From positions 1-52,430 of the forward strand of contig DBFBGQ010000046.1 of the NCBI GenBank assembly GCA_048201975.1: 52,430 nt of DNA, read 5' to 3'. This DNA comes from Egerieenecus sp048201975. GTDB lineage: Bacteria > Bacillota > Clostridia > Christensenellales > Aristaeellaceae. Positions 7,966 through 16,078 of the stretch are shown here, one piece after another (position 1 is the first letter of the stretch; each line of letters starts with the position of its first letter). The translations under genes and the position numbers were made by a program. Under the pieces are notes generated by a model. The model saw only the letters and a list, made by a program, of their open reading frames with translations, ran no database searches and was not told where the DNA came from.

Positions 7966-8697
7966 GTGGATACAAAGCAGTGGTTTGCTTCTCTGGCGGC
8001 AGTTGCGTGCATGGCGCTGTGCTTTCCTGGCAGCGCCCAGCAGGACACGCCCATGATGGACCGCGACGCCTGCAACGGCGGCGCGCCCTTCCAGGCTTGG
8101 AGCTTCGAGCAGCAATACGCCTTCGCCCAGGAATTGCCCACGCAGATCCTCACCCACCACCAGGAGGCTGATTATGAGACGGGCAACCGGCTGGATCAGC
8201 TGACGGTGCCTGCCCGCGGCGGAGAGATCGTACTGCTGTATGATGCCCGCACTACGGAATCAACGCCGCAGGAGCTCCTACGCGAATTCCTGCGCGATTT
8301 CCCGGAGGAAATGGACCAGTGGACCTACCAGGAAAAAGCGCTGTACGGCGATAAGCTCCGTGAGCTGATGTCCCTCTACCCTGGATTCAACGAGAACGGT
8401 CCCTATTCCCTCTACGGCCTGCCGGAGGAGGACGAAGTCTCCTTCGACGAGGCGCTCGCATTCGCCAGGGAGGTGGTCATGACGTATTTTGGCCAGGACG
8501 AAGCATGCATGGACGAGCAGCTTACGCTCTGGTATGCTGAATTCATTCCCTGCGATTCCATCGCCCTTGTGGGCACCGGACCCGAATGGAACATCGTCTT
8601 CGGGCCTGGCAAGCTGACCTATCAAGTCTATGTCTATGCCGGACCGGAGGGGCCGCAGCTGATCACCGTCAATTCCGCCAAAGGCGCCAACGGTTGA
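7966..8697 (+). CDS. Secreted protein of unknown function
   Basis: A 243-residue protein with a signal peptide (about 1-25, ending PGSAQ). I chose the GTG at 7966 because GGGAGGG lies 7 bases upstream and the signal peptide follows directly; the in-frame ATG at 7906 would add 20 poorly fitting residues. The mature part is acidic. Its last third has a helix (SFDEALAFAREVVMTYFG) followed by strands (WNIVFG, YQVYVYA, QLITVN), faintly like a PepSY domain. No family is recognised with confidence. It is monocistronic and ends at a strong shared terminator. Confidence 0.7.
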   Translation: MDTKQWFASLAAVACMALCFPGSAQQDTPMMDRDACNGGAPFQAWSFEQQYAFAQELPTQILTHHQEADYETGNRLDQLTVPARGGEIVLLYDARTTESTPQELLREFLRDFPEEMDQWTYQEKALYGDKLRELMSLYPGFNENGPYSLYGLPEEDEVSFDEALAFAREVVMTYFGQDEACMDEQLTLWYAEFIPCDSIALVGTGPEWNIVFGPGKLTYQVYVYAGPEGPQLITVNSAKGANG

Positions 8698-8725
8698 CCA
8701 CCCCCGGAAAAAGTGCGGAAATCTC

Positions 8726-8770
8726 AAAGGCCGCCTGCCGCATCGTTTGCCATGCAGCAGGCGGCCTTTT
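8726..8770. terminator. Bidirectional terminator between convergent genes
   Basis: AAAGGCCGCCTGC (8726-8738) and GCAGGCGGCC (8757-8766) form a long GC stem, followed by TTTT on the + strand and TTTGAG on the - strand. It serves the secreted-protein gene and the methyltransferase operon. Confidence 0.85.
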
Positions 8771-8799
8771 CTATGCCATGCTATATTATTTCGGCACAG

Positions 8800-10284
8800 C
8801 TAGGGTTCGTTGAAGGGAAACAGCATGCACGCCATGTACTGCTCGGCAAAGTACGGATTGCCTCCAAGCGCAACCGTCCTGGACGCAGCGGCAATTGCCT
8901 GTGCCCGCTGCAACAGACTGGTATCCAGAAGCATCCGTTCCGCCCCCGCCAGCGCAGCATTTCCCAACACCACCGCCCGCGGCACCCAGCTTTCGGGAAT
9001 CAGTCCGATGGCCGCGGCGCTCTCCAACCGCAAATGGCTGCCGAATCCCCCGGCGATGTACAGCCGCTCCACCTCCCGGGCCTCCAGGCCCGCATGGTGC
9101 AGCAGCGTCTGCACTCCGGCGGCGATGGCGCCCTTGGAGAGCTGCACGCTGCGCACATCCCGCGCCGTCAGCGCCACGCCCTCCCGAATCTCCACCCGAT
9201 CCGTCTCCATGGCTCCCGTCTCATCCACCATCCCCAAGGAAAGCAGCGCGGATACCGCGTCCAGAATTCCCGAGCCGCACACGCCCACGGCGGGCGCGCC
9301 ATCCAGGGTGCTTGCCCGCAACCGGCCGTCCTCCACCCATACGGCGTCAATAGCGCCTGCCACGCTGCCGCATCCGCAGGAAATGCCTGCCCCTTCAAAG
9401 GCGGGACCTGCCGCGGTGGACGCCACATGAAGCGTCCCCGCATGCCACAAGGCCACCTCGCCATTGGTGCCAATGTCCATCAGCAGCGAGGTTTCCTCCC
9501 GCTGGCACATGCCGGACGCAAGCACGGCGCAGGTGATGTCCGCCCCCACAAAGGCATCCATGCACGGGGGAAAGTAGACGCGCCGCCCGCAAAGCTCTCC
9601 CCAAACGCCAAAGAGCGTATCCGCCTGGAACGGCGCGCGGGGCAGACATTGGGGATTGCGGCCCGTGAGCAGATACAGCATGGTCGTGTTGCCCGTGACC
9701 ACCAGCGTGGCAACGTCCCCGGGCGAAATTCCCGCCTCCTGGCACGCGCCCCGCACAAGCTCCTCCACGCATGCCTGCACGCTTTCCTCAAGCCACTTGC
9801 CCCGGCCCTGCAGCGCTGCGCCGATTCGGCCAATCACATCCGCCGCCACCTGTCCCTGGGGATTCAGCGCGGCGCGAACGCTCAGCAATTTCCCCGTCCG
9901 CAGCGAAAACAGCTTCAGGGCGACGGTGGTTGTGCCAACGTCCACCGCGGCGCCGTATTCCCCCGCCATGGGGGCAGCGTCCGCCTTCGCCTGCGCCGGG
10001 ACGCCCTGAACTTCAATCCGCGCGCATGCCGTGGGCGGCAACGTTATTTCGCAGTCCCCCAGCATGAGGGTCTGGCAGGCCAGGCGCGTTTCCCCCGCCT
10101 CCACGCCTCGCTTGTCCCGCAGGGCTCCCGTAGCCCGCAGGGCACATTTCCCGCACACGCCTCGGCCACCGCAAGGTTGCTGCACGCCGAATCCCTGCTC
10201 CGCCAGCCATGTGCCAAGCACCGGCGCGCCCGCAAAGGGGACGCGAATCATCCGCTCCCCGCAGCGTATGGTGGCTGTGGGCAT
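8800..10284 (-). CDS. RACo-type ferredoxin/ASKHA ATPase, reductive activator of corrinoid proteins
   Basis: A 494-residue protein that should restore accidentally oxidised cob(II)amide on corrinoid proteins to the active Co(I) state, using ATP and an electron from its iron-sulfur cluster. The N-terminal plant-type [2Fe-2S] domain shows Cys38, Cys44, Cys47 and Cys70. The C-terminal actin-like part has DVGTTTVALKLF, GNTTMLYLL, DIGTNGEVAL and a CGSG motif. Length and domain order match RACo/RamA-like activators (DUF4445). It is the last gene of the operon, 3 bases after the DUF2284 gene, with GGGGGA before the ATG. Confidence 0.92.
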   Translation of the reverse strand: MPTATIRCGERMIRVPFAGAPVLGTWLAEQGFGVQQPCGGRGVCGKCALRATGALRDKRGVEAGETRLACQTLMLGDCEITLPPTACARIEVQGVPAQAKADAAPMAGEYGAAVDVGTTTVALKLFSLRTGKLLSVRAALNPQGQVAADVIGRIGAALQGRGKWLEESVQACVEELVRGACQEAGISPGDVATLVVTGNTTMLYLLTGRNPQCLPRAPFQADTLFGVWGELCGRRVYFPPCMDAFVGADITCAVLASGMCQREETSLLMDIGTNGEVALWHAGTLHVASTAAGPAFEGAGISCGCGSVAGAIDAVWVEDGRLRASTLDGAPAVGVCGSGILDAVSALLSLGMVDETGAMETDRVEIREGVALTARDVRSVQLSKGAIAAGVQTLLHHAGLEAREVERLYIAGGFGSHLRLESAAAIGLIPESWVPRAVVLGNAALAGAERMLLDTSLLQRAQAIAAASRTVALGGNPYFAEQYMACMLFPFNEP

Positions 10285-10287
10285 TGC

Positions 10288-10839
10288 TCATTCCCCCCAT
10301 AAAACCATGCCAAAGAACGTAACCGTATCCGGACCGTTGCAGTACTTCAGCGGCGTGTCCCGGACCGTTTGGTACACGTCCACGCCATAACCCTCCAGCG
10401 AACCCAGCGCCCGGTCCGGCTGTCGGCAAGGCTGACCGTCGGCGCAGGCGCAGCGCGGGCACAGGCGGCAACCGCCGCAGCTGAGATGCAGCGTCTGTCC
10501 GGGCAGCAATGGGCGCAGCCTTTGCCCCAGGCGTTGGCTGAGCTGCACATGCTCTCCGGCGCAGGCGGCCATACCCTCGATATCGAAGCTATCCTCAATG
10601 CGGCCAATGGACTGATAGATCAGCCCCTTGGAAAAGCTGCGAATCTCCTGCATATTCGCCTGGATATCCCCCCGGAAAGGCGGGCATGCCCAGCATCGCC
10701 CATAGTTGCCGCAGCCGTTACCCTCGCAAATTTTTCGAAAGTCGGCGGACAGCACGATCTGGCTTTGCCGGATCACCGCGGCCTTTGCCGCGCCGGCTTC
10801 CATGGCTGCCTCCACCAAACGGTTTTCCAGTTGCGTCAC
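10288..10839 (-). CDS. DUF2284 Cys-rich metal-binding protein
   Basis: A 183-residue protein with two Cys clusters, CEGNGCGNYGRCWACPPF (about 38-55) and CGGCRLCPRCACADGQPC (about 120-137), as in DUF2284 proteins that probably hold an Fe-S cluster. The family is often found with corrinoid methyltransferase genes; its reaction is not known to me. It lies 10 bases after the methyltransferase gene and 3 before the activator gene. A role in electron supply to the activator or in cobalt/corrinoid handling is inference. Confidence 0.8.
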   Translation of the reverse strand: MTQLENRLVEAAMEAGAAKAAVIRQSQIVLSADFRKICEGNGCGNYGRCWACPPFRGDIQANMQEIRSFSKGLIYQSIGRIEDSFDIEGMAACAGEHVQLSQRLGQRLRPLLPGQTLHLSCGGCRLCPRCACADGQPCRQPDRALGSLEGYGVDVYQTVRDTPLKYCNGPDTVTFFGMVLWGE

Positions 10840-10849
10840 AGGCCCTCAC

Positions 10850-11842
10850 TCAACCTTTCAGCGCATCAAAAAACGCATGAATGTTTTCCCAGCTGGCGTG
10901 GGGCGGTATATCACAGCCGGAGGAGGGCAGGAAATTCGGTTCGCGGCCACAGGCCTGCATCAGCGCCCGGGTCGCCTGCGCCACGCTCTCCGGCGTGCCC
11001 TCGGCAAATTCCGCGGCGGGATCCACATTGCCCATGCACAGGGCGGTCCTGGGCGCGGCGTCCAGCACCTGCCGCATGTCCACCGCATTGCCGAAATGAT
11101 ACGCCGCCGCGCCCTGGGAAAAGATTCCTTCCAGCAGCCGGGGAACCGCGTTGCCACAGTTGTGGTACACCACGGCGAAGCCTTCCGTCTGCACCGCCTG
11201 TACGATCTGCTTTACATAGGGAATGGAAAATTCCGCGCACAGTTCCGGGGAAAGAATCCCCGCCAGCGGCTCCGCCAGCAGTACCCCATCGGCGCCCGCC
11301 TCCCGCAACGCCTGACAGTACGCCACAAGAAATGCCGTGGCCTTCCGCAAAACGGTATGTACCAGCTCCGGCTCATCATAGCACAGATACATGATCTCCG
11401 TCACATCGCATAGCCTGCCGGCCAGGGAATATGGACCGATCACCCCTGCCAGCACGGGCCGGTCAACAATGCGTTGCTTGGCCATGCCAATGGCCTGGAC
11501 GCAAATGCCCGTGCGGCCCTCGCCCACTGACGGCACGCGCAGGGCCTCCGCATTTTGAGCATCGGCCACCAGCTGTCCCACAATGGTGGGCACTTCCTGC
11601 TCAGAGAAGCGTATGTCCGCGCCGAAGGCCTGCGCCTCCACCGACAAATCCATCAGGCTCACCGCAGCCAGCGCCGGGGTCTCCCGCGCCACAATCTGCA
11701 TCGCGCGGGCCTGGTTTTCGCTGCTCTCCACCAGAGCGCGGACCGTTATCCCCATCTTCTGAACAGCCGGAAAAGCGAGTATGGGAAGCCCCCTCTTGGG
11801 GGACGCCGCCGCTGCCTCCCACAACCATTGAGCTGTATGCAC
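10850..11842 (-). CDS. UroD-fold methyltransferase (MtaA/CmuA-like)
   Basis: A 330-residue TIM-barrel protein of the uroporphyrinogen-decarboxylase/MtaA/CmuA superfamily. In corrinoid systems these move a methyl group to or from the Co centre. Key stretches are GPYSLAGRL, ADGVLLAEPLAGILSPE and VVYHNCGNAVPRLL. The His-Asn-Cys stretch and the later SSGCDIPP fit a zinc-binding active site of methylcobamide:thiol transferases. I chose the GTG at 11842: AAAGGAG lies about 10 bases upstream, and any longer frame would run into the corrinoid-protein gene, whose stop is 28 bases away. The methyl donor or acceptor is unknown. Confidence 0.85.
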   Translation of the reverse strand: MHTAQWLWEAAAASPKRGLPILAFPAVQKMGITVRALVESSENQARAMQIVARETPALAAVSLMDLSVEAQAFGADIRFSEQEVPTIVGQLVADAQNAEALRVPSVGEGRTGICVQAIGMAKQRIVDRPVLAGVIGPYSLAGRLCDVTEIMYLCYDEPELVHTVLRKATAFLVAYCQALREAGADGVLLAEPLAGILSPELCAEFSIPYVKQIVQAVQTEGFAVVYHNCGNAVPRLLEGIFSQGAAAYHFGNAVDMRQVLDAAPRTALCMGNVDPAAEFAEGTPESVAQATRALMQACGREPNFLPSSGCDIPPHASWENIHAFFDALKG

Positions 11843-11870
11843 CCTGGGCCATCTCCTTTCCCCATTCGCT

Positions 11871-12503
11871 TCAGCTGCAAAAGCTTGCCGCCACATCGGC
11901 CGCGGTGGCCGCATCAGGGGTGTAGGCATCCGCGCCGATCTGCTTGCAGAAGGCATCGGTTACAGGCGCTCCGCCCACCATGATCTTGACCCGATCCCGA
12001 ATCTGCGCTGCTTCCGCGGCCTTGACCACATCCTCCATCACGCTCATGGTGGTGGTGAGCAGCGCCGAGCAGCAAATCACGCGGCAGTTCTGCTCAATGG
12101 CGGTCTGCACAAAGGTTTCTGGGGCCACGTCCGTGCCCAGGTCCACCACTTCCAGTCCCTTGCCCTCCATCATCATCTTCACCAGGTTTTTCCCGATGTC
12201 GTGCAGATCCCCCTTGACCGTGCCGATGCATACCTTGCCATTGGCCTTGACGCCGTCCGCCGCCAGCAGGGGCTTCAGCAGAGCCGCGCCCTGGTTCATG
12301 GCACGGGCAGCCACCAGCACCTCCGGCACAAATACCTCGTTTTTCTTGAACTTTTCACCGATCACGCTCATGCCGCTGAGCAGCCCTTCCTCCAGAATGG
12401 TCTGCGCTGCGATCCCCTGGTCGATGGCCTGCTGCACAAGCTGCTTTACTTCCTTGGCCTTGCCCTTTTGCAGCCGCTCCGAGATCTGCTCCAACAGTTC
12501 CAT
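11871..12503 (-). CDS. Corrinoid (B12-binding) protein of methyltransferase systems
   Basis: A 210-residue methyl carrier. The helical cap is at about 1-85 (MtbC/MttC/MtgC style). The Rossmann-like B12 domain has the lower-ligand motif DLHDIG with His101, then SALLTT and GGAPVTDAFC. It should accept the methyl group from a substrate-specific methyltransferase and pass it to the UroD-fold enzyme encoded downstream. It is first in the operon, with AGGAGGG before the ATG. No MttB-like substrate-specific enzyme is encoded in this operon, so the substrate is open. The 406-residue protein at 14084 is the nearest candidate partner. Confidence 0.94.
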   Translation of the reverse strand: MELLEQISERLQKGKAKEVKQLVQQAIDQGIAAQTILEEGLLSGMSVIGEKFKKNEVFVPEVLVAARAMNQGAALLKPLLAADGVKANGKVCIGTVKGDLHDIGKNLVKMMMEGKGLEVVDLGTDVAPETFVQTAIEQNCRVICCSALLTTTMSVMEDVVKAAEAAQIRDRVKIMVGGAPVTDAFCKQIGADAYTPDAATAADVAASFCS

Positions 12504-12531
12504 CTTGATCCCTCCTGTTGATCATCCAACG

Positions 12532-12560
12532 TTGCGATTTTTGTATAAATTGATTATAAT
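12532..12560 (+). promoter_or_regulatory. Promoter of the PocR-AraC regulator gene
   Basis: TTGCGA (12532-12537), a 17-base spacer and a perfect TATAAT (12555-12560). The -10 overlaps that of the divergent methyltransferase promoter. Confidence 0.6.
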
Positions 12561-12586
12561 AGATGCATAGCCAGAATGCTTGTCAA
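12556..12586 (-). promoter_or_regulatory. Promoter of the corrinoid methyltransferase operon
   Basis: On the - strand, a perfect TTGACA (12581-12586), a long 19-base spacer and TATTAT (12556-12561). The suboptimal spacing suggests need for an activator, probably the adjacent AraC-type protein. Confidence 0.55.
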
Positions 12587-12620
12587 TCCGTATGTTATTT
12601 GGTTTGTTTTTGAGGTGCGC

Positions 12621-13871
12621 ATGAACATTCTGTACGCTTTTATTTCCAAGGAAGCCATTAGCCAGCGGCTGGACGCGCTGGTGGACTGTCTGGGGCTGCC
12701 CGCCTGCCTGATGGACGCCCAGGGGACGCTGCTGGAAAGCCACGGGGAGAGCGCCGCCTACTGCACGCTGCTGAAGGAAAAGGCCTGCTGCGGGGAACAA
12801 TGCACCAAAACCCATGTCAAAGCCGGGAAGATCGCCTACGCGCTGGGAGAAAGCTACATTTTCAGCTGCCATGCGGAGCTGAACCACATTGCCTTTTCTC
12901 TGGTAAACCGCAGGCAGCTGCTGGGCACCATCATCATCGGGCCGTTTTTGATGGACGCGCCGGACAGCACATTGCTCTCCTCCTTGGCGGACCAGCATTG
13001 CCTCGCGCCGTCGGTTTGTCTGGATTTATACGATGAACTGCAAAAATTGCCGGTGATTCCACCGGTACGGGTCCACAGCATTAGCCGGCTGATGGAGTTT
13101 CTCTTCGCGCCCCTGCTCTCCGACGAGCGGCTGCTGATGCAGGAAAAACAGGCGAAGCTGTACCAGCAGTCCAAAATAAGCGAATCCATACAGCTCTACA
13201 AGGGCAGCCCCAGAGCCTCCACCGCCGCGCTCATCTACCAGAAGGAGCAGGAGCTGCTATCCAAAGTGCGTCAGTGCGACATTCACGCCGCCAAGGCGGT
13301 GCTCAATGAACTGCTGGGCATTGTACTGCTGGCGGAGGGACAGAACCTGCCGCTGATCCGGGAGCGCGCCATGGAATTGACGGTGCTGCTTAGCCGCATC
13401 GCCATTGAAGGCGGCGCCACGGCCGAAAGCGTCCTTGCGCTGAATCCCCGCTATCTGGAACAGCTGCAAAGCGCACAGACCCAGGACGAATTATGCTTTT
13501 CCCTTCAAGAAATCGTGGAAAACTTCATCCAGTCCATCTCCCTGCCCGCTCCCGGCAAGGTGCATCCCGTTGTGCGCAAAGCCGTGGCCTACATTGCCGA
13601 TCACTTTGATCAGCCGCTTTCCATGCAATCCCTGGCGGATTTGCTGCAAGTGAGCCCCACCTATTTTTCCGCGATATTCTCCCGAAGCATGGGCATTGGC
13701 TTTCATGAATATCTCACCCGATTCCGGGTGGAGGAAGCAAAGCATCTGCTGACGGCTACCCGCTATCCTATCAATCAGATTGCCGTCACAGTGGGCTATG
13801 CGGATCAGAGCAGCTTTACCAAGGCTTTCCGGCGGATCACCGGCCTCACCCCCTGCCAGTGCAGGGGATGA
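12621..13871 (+). CDS. PocR-sensor AraC-family transcription regulator
   Basis: A 416-residue regulator. The N-terminal PocR-type sensor (about 5-165) contains the Cys-rich segment CTLLKEKACCGEQC and a later FSCHAELNHIAF. PocR domains are thought to bind small organic ligands. The C-terminal AraC module (about 318-415) has two helix-turn-helix motifs, ending in VGYADQSSFTKAFRRITGLTP. ATG 12621 is preceded by TGAGGTG; an in-frame upstream ATG at 12576 is too close to the promoter. Divergent transcription from the methyltransferase operon with overlapping -10 boxes makes it the likely substrate-responsive activator. Confidence 0.9.
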   Translation: MNILYAFISKEAISQRLDALVDCLGLPACLMDAQGTLLESHGESAAYCTLLKEKACCGEQCTKTHVKAGKIAYALGESYIFSCHAELNHIAFSLVNRRQLLGTIIIGPFLMDAPDSTLLSSLADQHCLAPSVCLDLYDELQKLPVIPPVRVHSISRLMEFLFAPLLSDERLLMQEKQAKLYQQSKISESIQLYKGSPRASTAALIYQKEQELLSKVRQCDIHAAKAVLNELLGIVLLAEGQNLPLIRERAMELTVLLSRIAIEGGATAESVLALNPRYLEQLQSAQTQDELCFSLQEIVENFIQSISLPAPGKVHPVVRKAVAYIADHFDQPLSMQSLADLLQVSPTYFSAIFSRSMGIGFHEYLTRFRVEEAKHLLTATRYPINQIAVTVGYADQSSFTKAFRRITGLTPCQCRG

Positions 13872-13899
13872 GCTCCCCGTCCCTTTGGAAAATTCTCCG

Positions 13900-13928
13900 T
13901 TGACACCGCGTGGAAGCGGCGCTACAAT
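13900..13928 (+). promoter_or_regulatory. Strong sigma-A promoter of the 14084 gene
   Basis: TTGACA (13900-13905), a 17-base spacer and TACAAT (13923-13928). The roughly 150-base leader that follows is unusually long; I see no B12 box or other known riboswitch motif in it. Confidence 0.8.
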
Positions 13929-14083
13929 GATGATAATTCATAGGCGCTTTGGAAGTGGGTACGGCCCCTCCAGCGCACCACAAAAGCATAAGCACAGGAA
14001 CGCAAACGGCATAGGCTCATGAGCCGTGAACGGGGGCGCAAACACATTGCCCTGCGCCGCGGCTCAGGAAAGGACGGGCACCG

Positions 14084-15304
14084 ATGAAAAGTGACCTTCA
14101 AATCATCCGCCGCTTGGCCAACGACTACTATCACATCGCCAACTCCCCCCAGAACCTGGAAAATATCCTGCGGCACAAATCCGTAAACGATCTGCACGGG
14201 GATCGCCCCATCGTGCTCATCGACGAAATCCCCTGGGAAGAGATGAACCTGGATGACGAGCTGACCCTCCAGTGTCAGGACGAATTTTACCGGCAGATCG
14301 AGTTTCACTTCCGGACGGTGCTGTACAAGTGGAGGCACATGCGCGCCGACATGGCCGTAGAGCCGTATTTCCCGGTTTACAAGCAAATCCATACCACCGG
14401 CATAGGCCTCGACCGCCTGGAAAACGAGCACGACGCCTCAGCGCAGTCCTTCACCTTTGTGGATCAGCTGCAAACGGAAGAAGACCTGGAAAAGCTGCAC
14501 CGTGAAACCATCACCTATGATGAAGCCGCTACGCTGCAAGCCTTCCATCGCACCTGCGAGGCGCTGGGCGACGTGCTGCCCGTGCGCCTCAAGGGACAGC
14601 CCACCAGCTACAGCCTGGGCTGCAAAACCATGGATGATATCGTCAACCTGCGCGGGCTGGAAAACCTGTTCATGGATCTGGTGGAACGCCCGGAGTTCAT
14701 GCACGCGCTCATCGGCAAAATGACGGACATCTGGCTGGACAAGGTGCGGCAATACAACGAGCTGGGGCTCTTCGATGGGGACGCCTACATCCTGCACGGC
14801 ACCAGCGCCCTGACCAACGACCTGCACCCCGATCAAACCCACGTAACCTCCAAGGATGTCTGGGGACGCGGGCTAGCGCAGATCTTCGCCAGCGTTTCAC
14901 CGGAAATGCACGACGAATTCGACGCGCAATACATGGTGCGCGCCATGGAGCCCTTTGGCCTGGTGTATTATGGCTGCTGCGAGCCGCTGGACCAGAAAAT
15001 CCACATTCTGAAAAAAATCCCCCATCTGCGCAAGATCAGCATCACCCCGTGGGCCAACATCGACCATGCAGCGGAAATCATGCAGGATCAATACGTGGTG
15101 GCTTCCAAGCCCAACCCCTCCGCGCTGGCGGTCGCCACCCTGGACGAGGACAGCGTGCGCAAGGAACTCCGCCGCATTGTGGACGCCTGCAAGCGAAACG
15201 GCTGCTCCTGCGACATCGTGCTCAAGGACATCACCACCGTCAGAAATCGCCCGCAAAACCTGTTCCGGTGGTGTGAAATCGCCATGGAGGAAGCGTGCCG
15301 CTGA
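14084..15304 (+). CDS. UroD-like protein, probable methyltransferase component
   Basis: A 406-residue protein that resembles uroporphyrinogen-decarboxylase-like proteins found with corrinoid methyltransferases. The segment GLVYYGCCEPLDQKIHILKKIPHLRKISITPW supplies a Cys pair at the place where these enzymes bind zinc, and ASKPNPSALA follows. ATG 14084 has AGGAAAGGA upstream. Its size and position just beyond the PocR regulator make it a candidate substrate-side methyltransferase for the locus, although it has its own promoter. Catalytic identity is inference; a non-enzymatic role is possible. Confidence 0.7.
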   Translation: MKSDLQIIRRLANDYYHIANSPQNLENILRHKSVNDLHGDRPIVLIDEIPWEEMNLDDELTLQCQDEFYRQIEFHFRTVLYKWRHMRADMAVEPYFPVYKQIHTTGIGLDRLENEHDASAQSFTFVDQLQTEEDLEKLHRETITYDEAATLQAFHRTCEALGDVLPVRLKGQPTSYSLGCKTMDDIVNLRGLENLFMDLVERPEFMHALIGKMTDIWLDKVRQYNELGLFDGDAYILHGTSALTNDLHPDQTHVTSKDVWGRGLAQIFASVSPEMHDEFDAQYMVRAMEPFGLVYYGCCEPLDQKIHILKKIPHLRKISITPWANIDHAAEIMQDQYVVASKPNPSALAVATLDEDSVRKELRRIVDACKRNGCSCDIVLKDITTVRNRPQNLFRWCEIAMEEACR

Positions 15305-15306
15305 AC

Positions 15307-15328
15307 CCGCCGCGGAAGGCGGCGTTTT
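15307..15328 (+). terminator. Terminator of the 14084 gene
   Basis: CCGCC (15307) pairs with GGCGG (15318-15322) and CGTTTT follows. It starts 3 bases after the stop codon. Confidence 0.6.
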
Positions 15329-15342
15329 GCCCGCATAAAGGA

Positions 15343-15386
15343 AGAACCTCCTGCCGTGGGGCTTTGCCGCGCCACGCAGGAGGTTC
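15343..15386. terminator. Long hairpin between convergent genes
   Basis: AGAACCTCCTGC plus GTGG pairs with CCACGCAGGAGGTTCT. The - strand side is followed by TCCTTT, so it mainly serves the phosphoribosyltransferase gene. Confidence 0.7.
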
Positions 15387-15427
15387 TCTGTATGCATACC
15401 ATTTAATGCGCAAAAGAACGAAATATT

Positions 15428-15985
15428 TCATCCAATGATTTCGCCCTTGGCGTTGAACAAGGGCAGCTTTTCCAGGTAGATCAAATCTTCCCGGTCCTGG
15501 GCCTCGCCCTCGGCCAGAATCGCCATGCGGCCCGCAATTTCTCCGCCCGCCTGGGTCACCAGCTCCTCCAGGGCATGCAGGGACTCGCCGGTGGAAATCA
15601 CGTCGTCCACAATCAGAATGCGCTTGCCGCGCATCAGCTTGGCGTCTTCTCCGTCCAAATACAGCCGCTGAGCCGCCGCAGTTGTGATGGACTTCACCTC
15701 CACGGAAAACACATCGCGCATGTAGAGCTTCGCGCCCTTGCGCGCCAGCAGCCATTTGTTCTGCCCCGTCTGCCGGGCCATTTCATAGGCTAACGGAATG
15801 CCCTTGGATTCTGCGGTGATGATGTAGTCATATTCGGGAGCCCGCTTCAGCAGCTCTGCCGCGCAGGCCACCGTCAGCTCCACATCGCCAAAGATCACAA
15901 ACGCGCCAATGTACAGGTCGTCGTTTACCTTGCAGATTGGCAAATCGCGTTTCAGACCCGCGATGGTCATGGTATGGGTCAGCAT
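15428..15985 (-). CDS. Type I phosphoribosyltransferase (adenine phosphoribosyltransferase-like)
   Basis: A 185-residue cytosolic enzyme with the PRPP-binding loop ILIVDDVISTGESL (about 122-135) and a preceding GIPLAYEMAR segment as in purine salvage transferases. It probably joins a free purine base to PRPP; close relatives are annotated as adenine or xanthine phosphoribosyltransferases, and the base specificity is not certain. It has its own strong promoter (16043-16071) and GGTGGAGA before the ATG, and ends at the hairpin at 15343-15386. Confidence 0.82.
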   Translation of the reverse strand: MLTHTMTIAGLKRDLPICKVNDDLYIGAFVIFGDVELTVACAAELLKRAPEYDYIITAESKGIPLAYEMARQTGQNKWLLARKGAKLYMRDVFSVEVKSITTAAAQRLYLDGEDAKLMRGKRILIVDDVISTGESLHALEELVTQAGGEIAGRMAILAEGEAQDREDLIYLEKLPLFNAKGEIIG

Positions 15986-16042
15986 ATTTTCTCCACCCTT
16001 CGTATGGGATTGCGTGTCGGGCCGACGCCCTTTTTACATTTT

Positions 16043-16071
16043 ATTCTACCGCGTGGATGGGACAATGTCAA
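16043..16071 (-). promoter_or_regulatory. Promoter of the phosphoribosyltransferase gene
   Basis: On the - strand, TTGACA (16066-16071), 17 bases, TAGAAT (16043-16048). It lies next to the end of the amidohydrolase-like gene. Confidence 0.8.
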
Positions 16072-16078
16072 TCCGCAA

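Noticed and set aside
8713..10302. A long rightward frame opposite the activator gene
   Set aside because: The leftward product is a full-length RACo-type protein with all motifs; the rightward frame has none.
13929..14083. Cobalamin riboswitch before the 14084 gene
   Set aside because: No B12-box sequence or the expected core was found, despite the corrinoid context.
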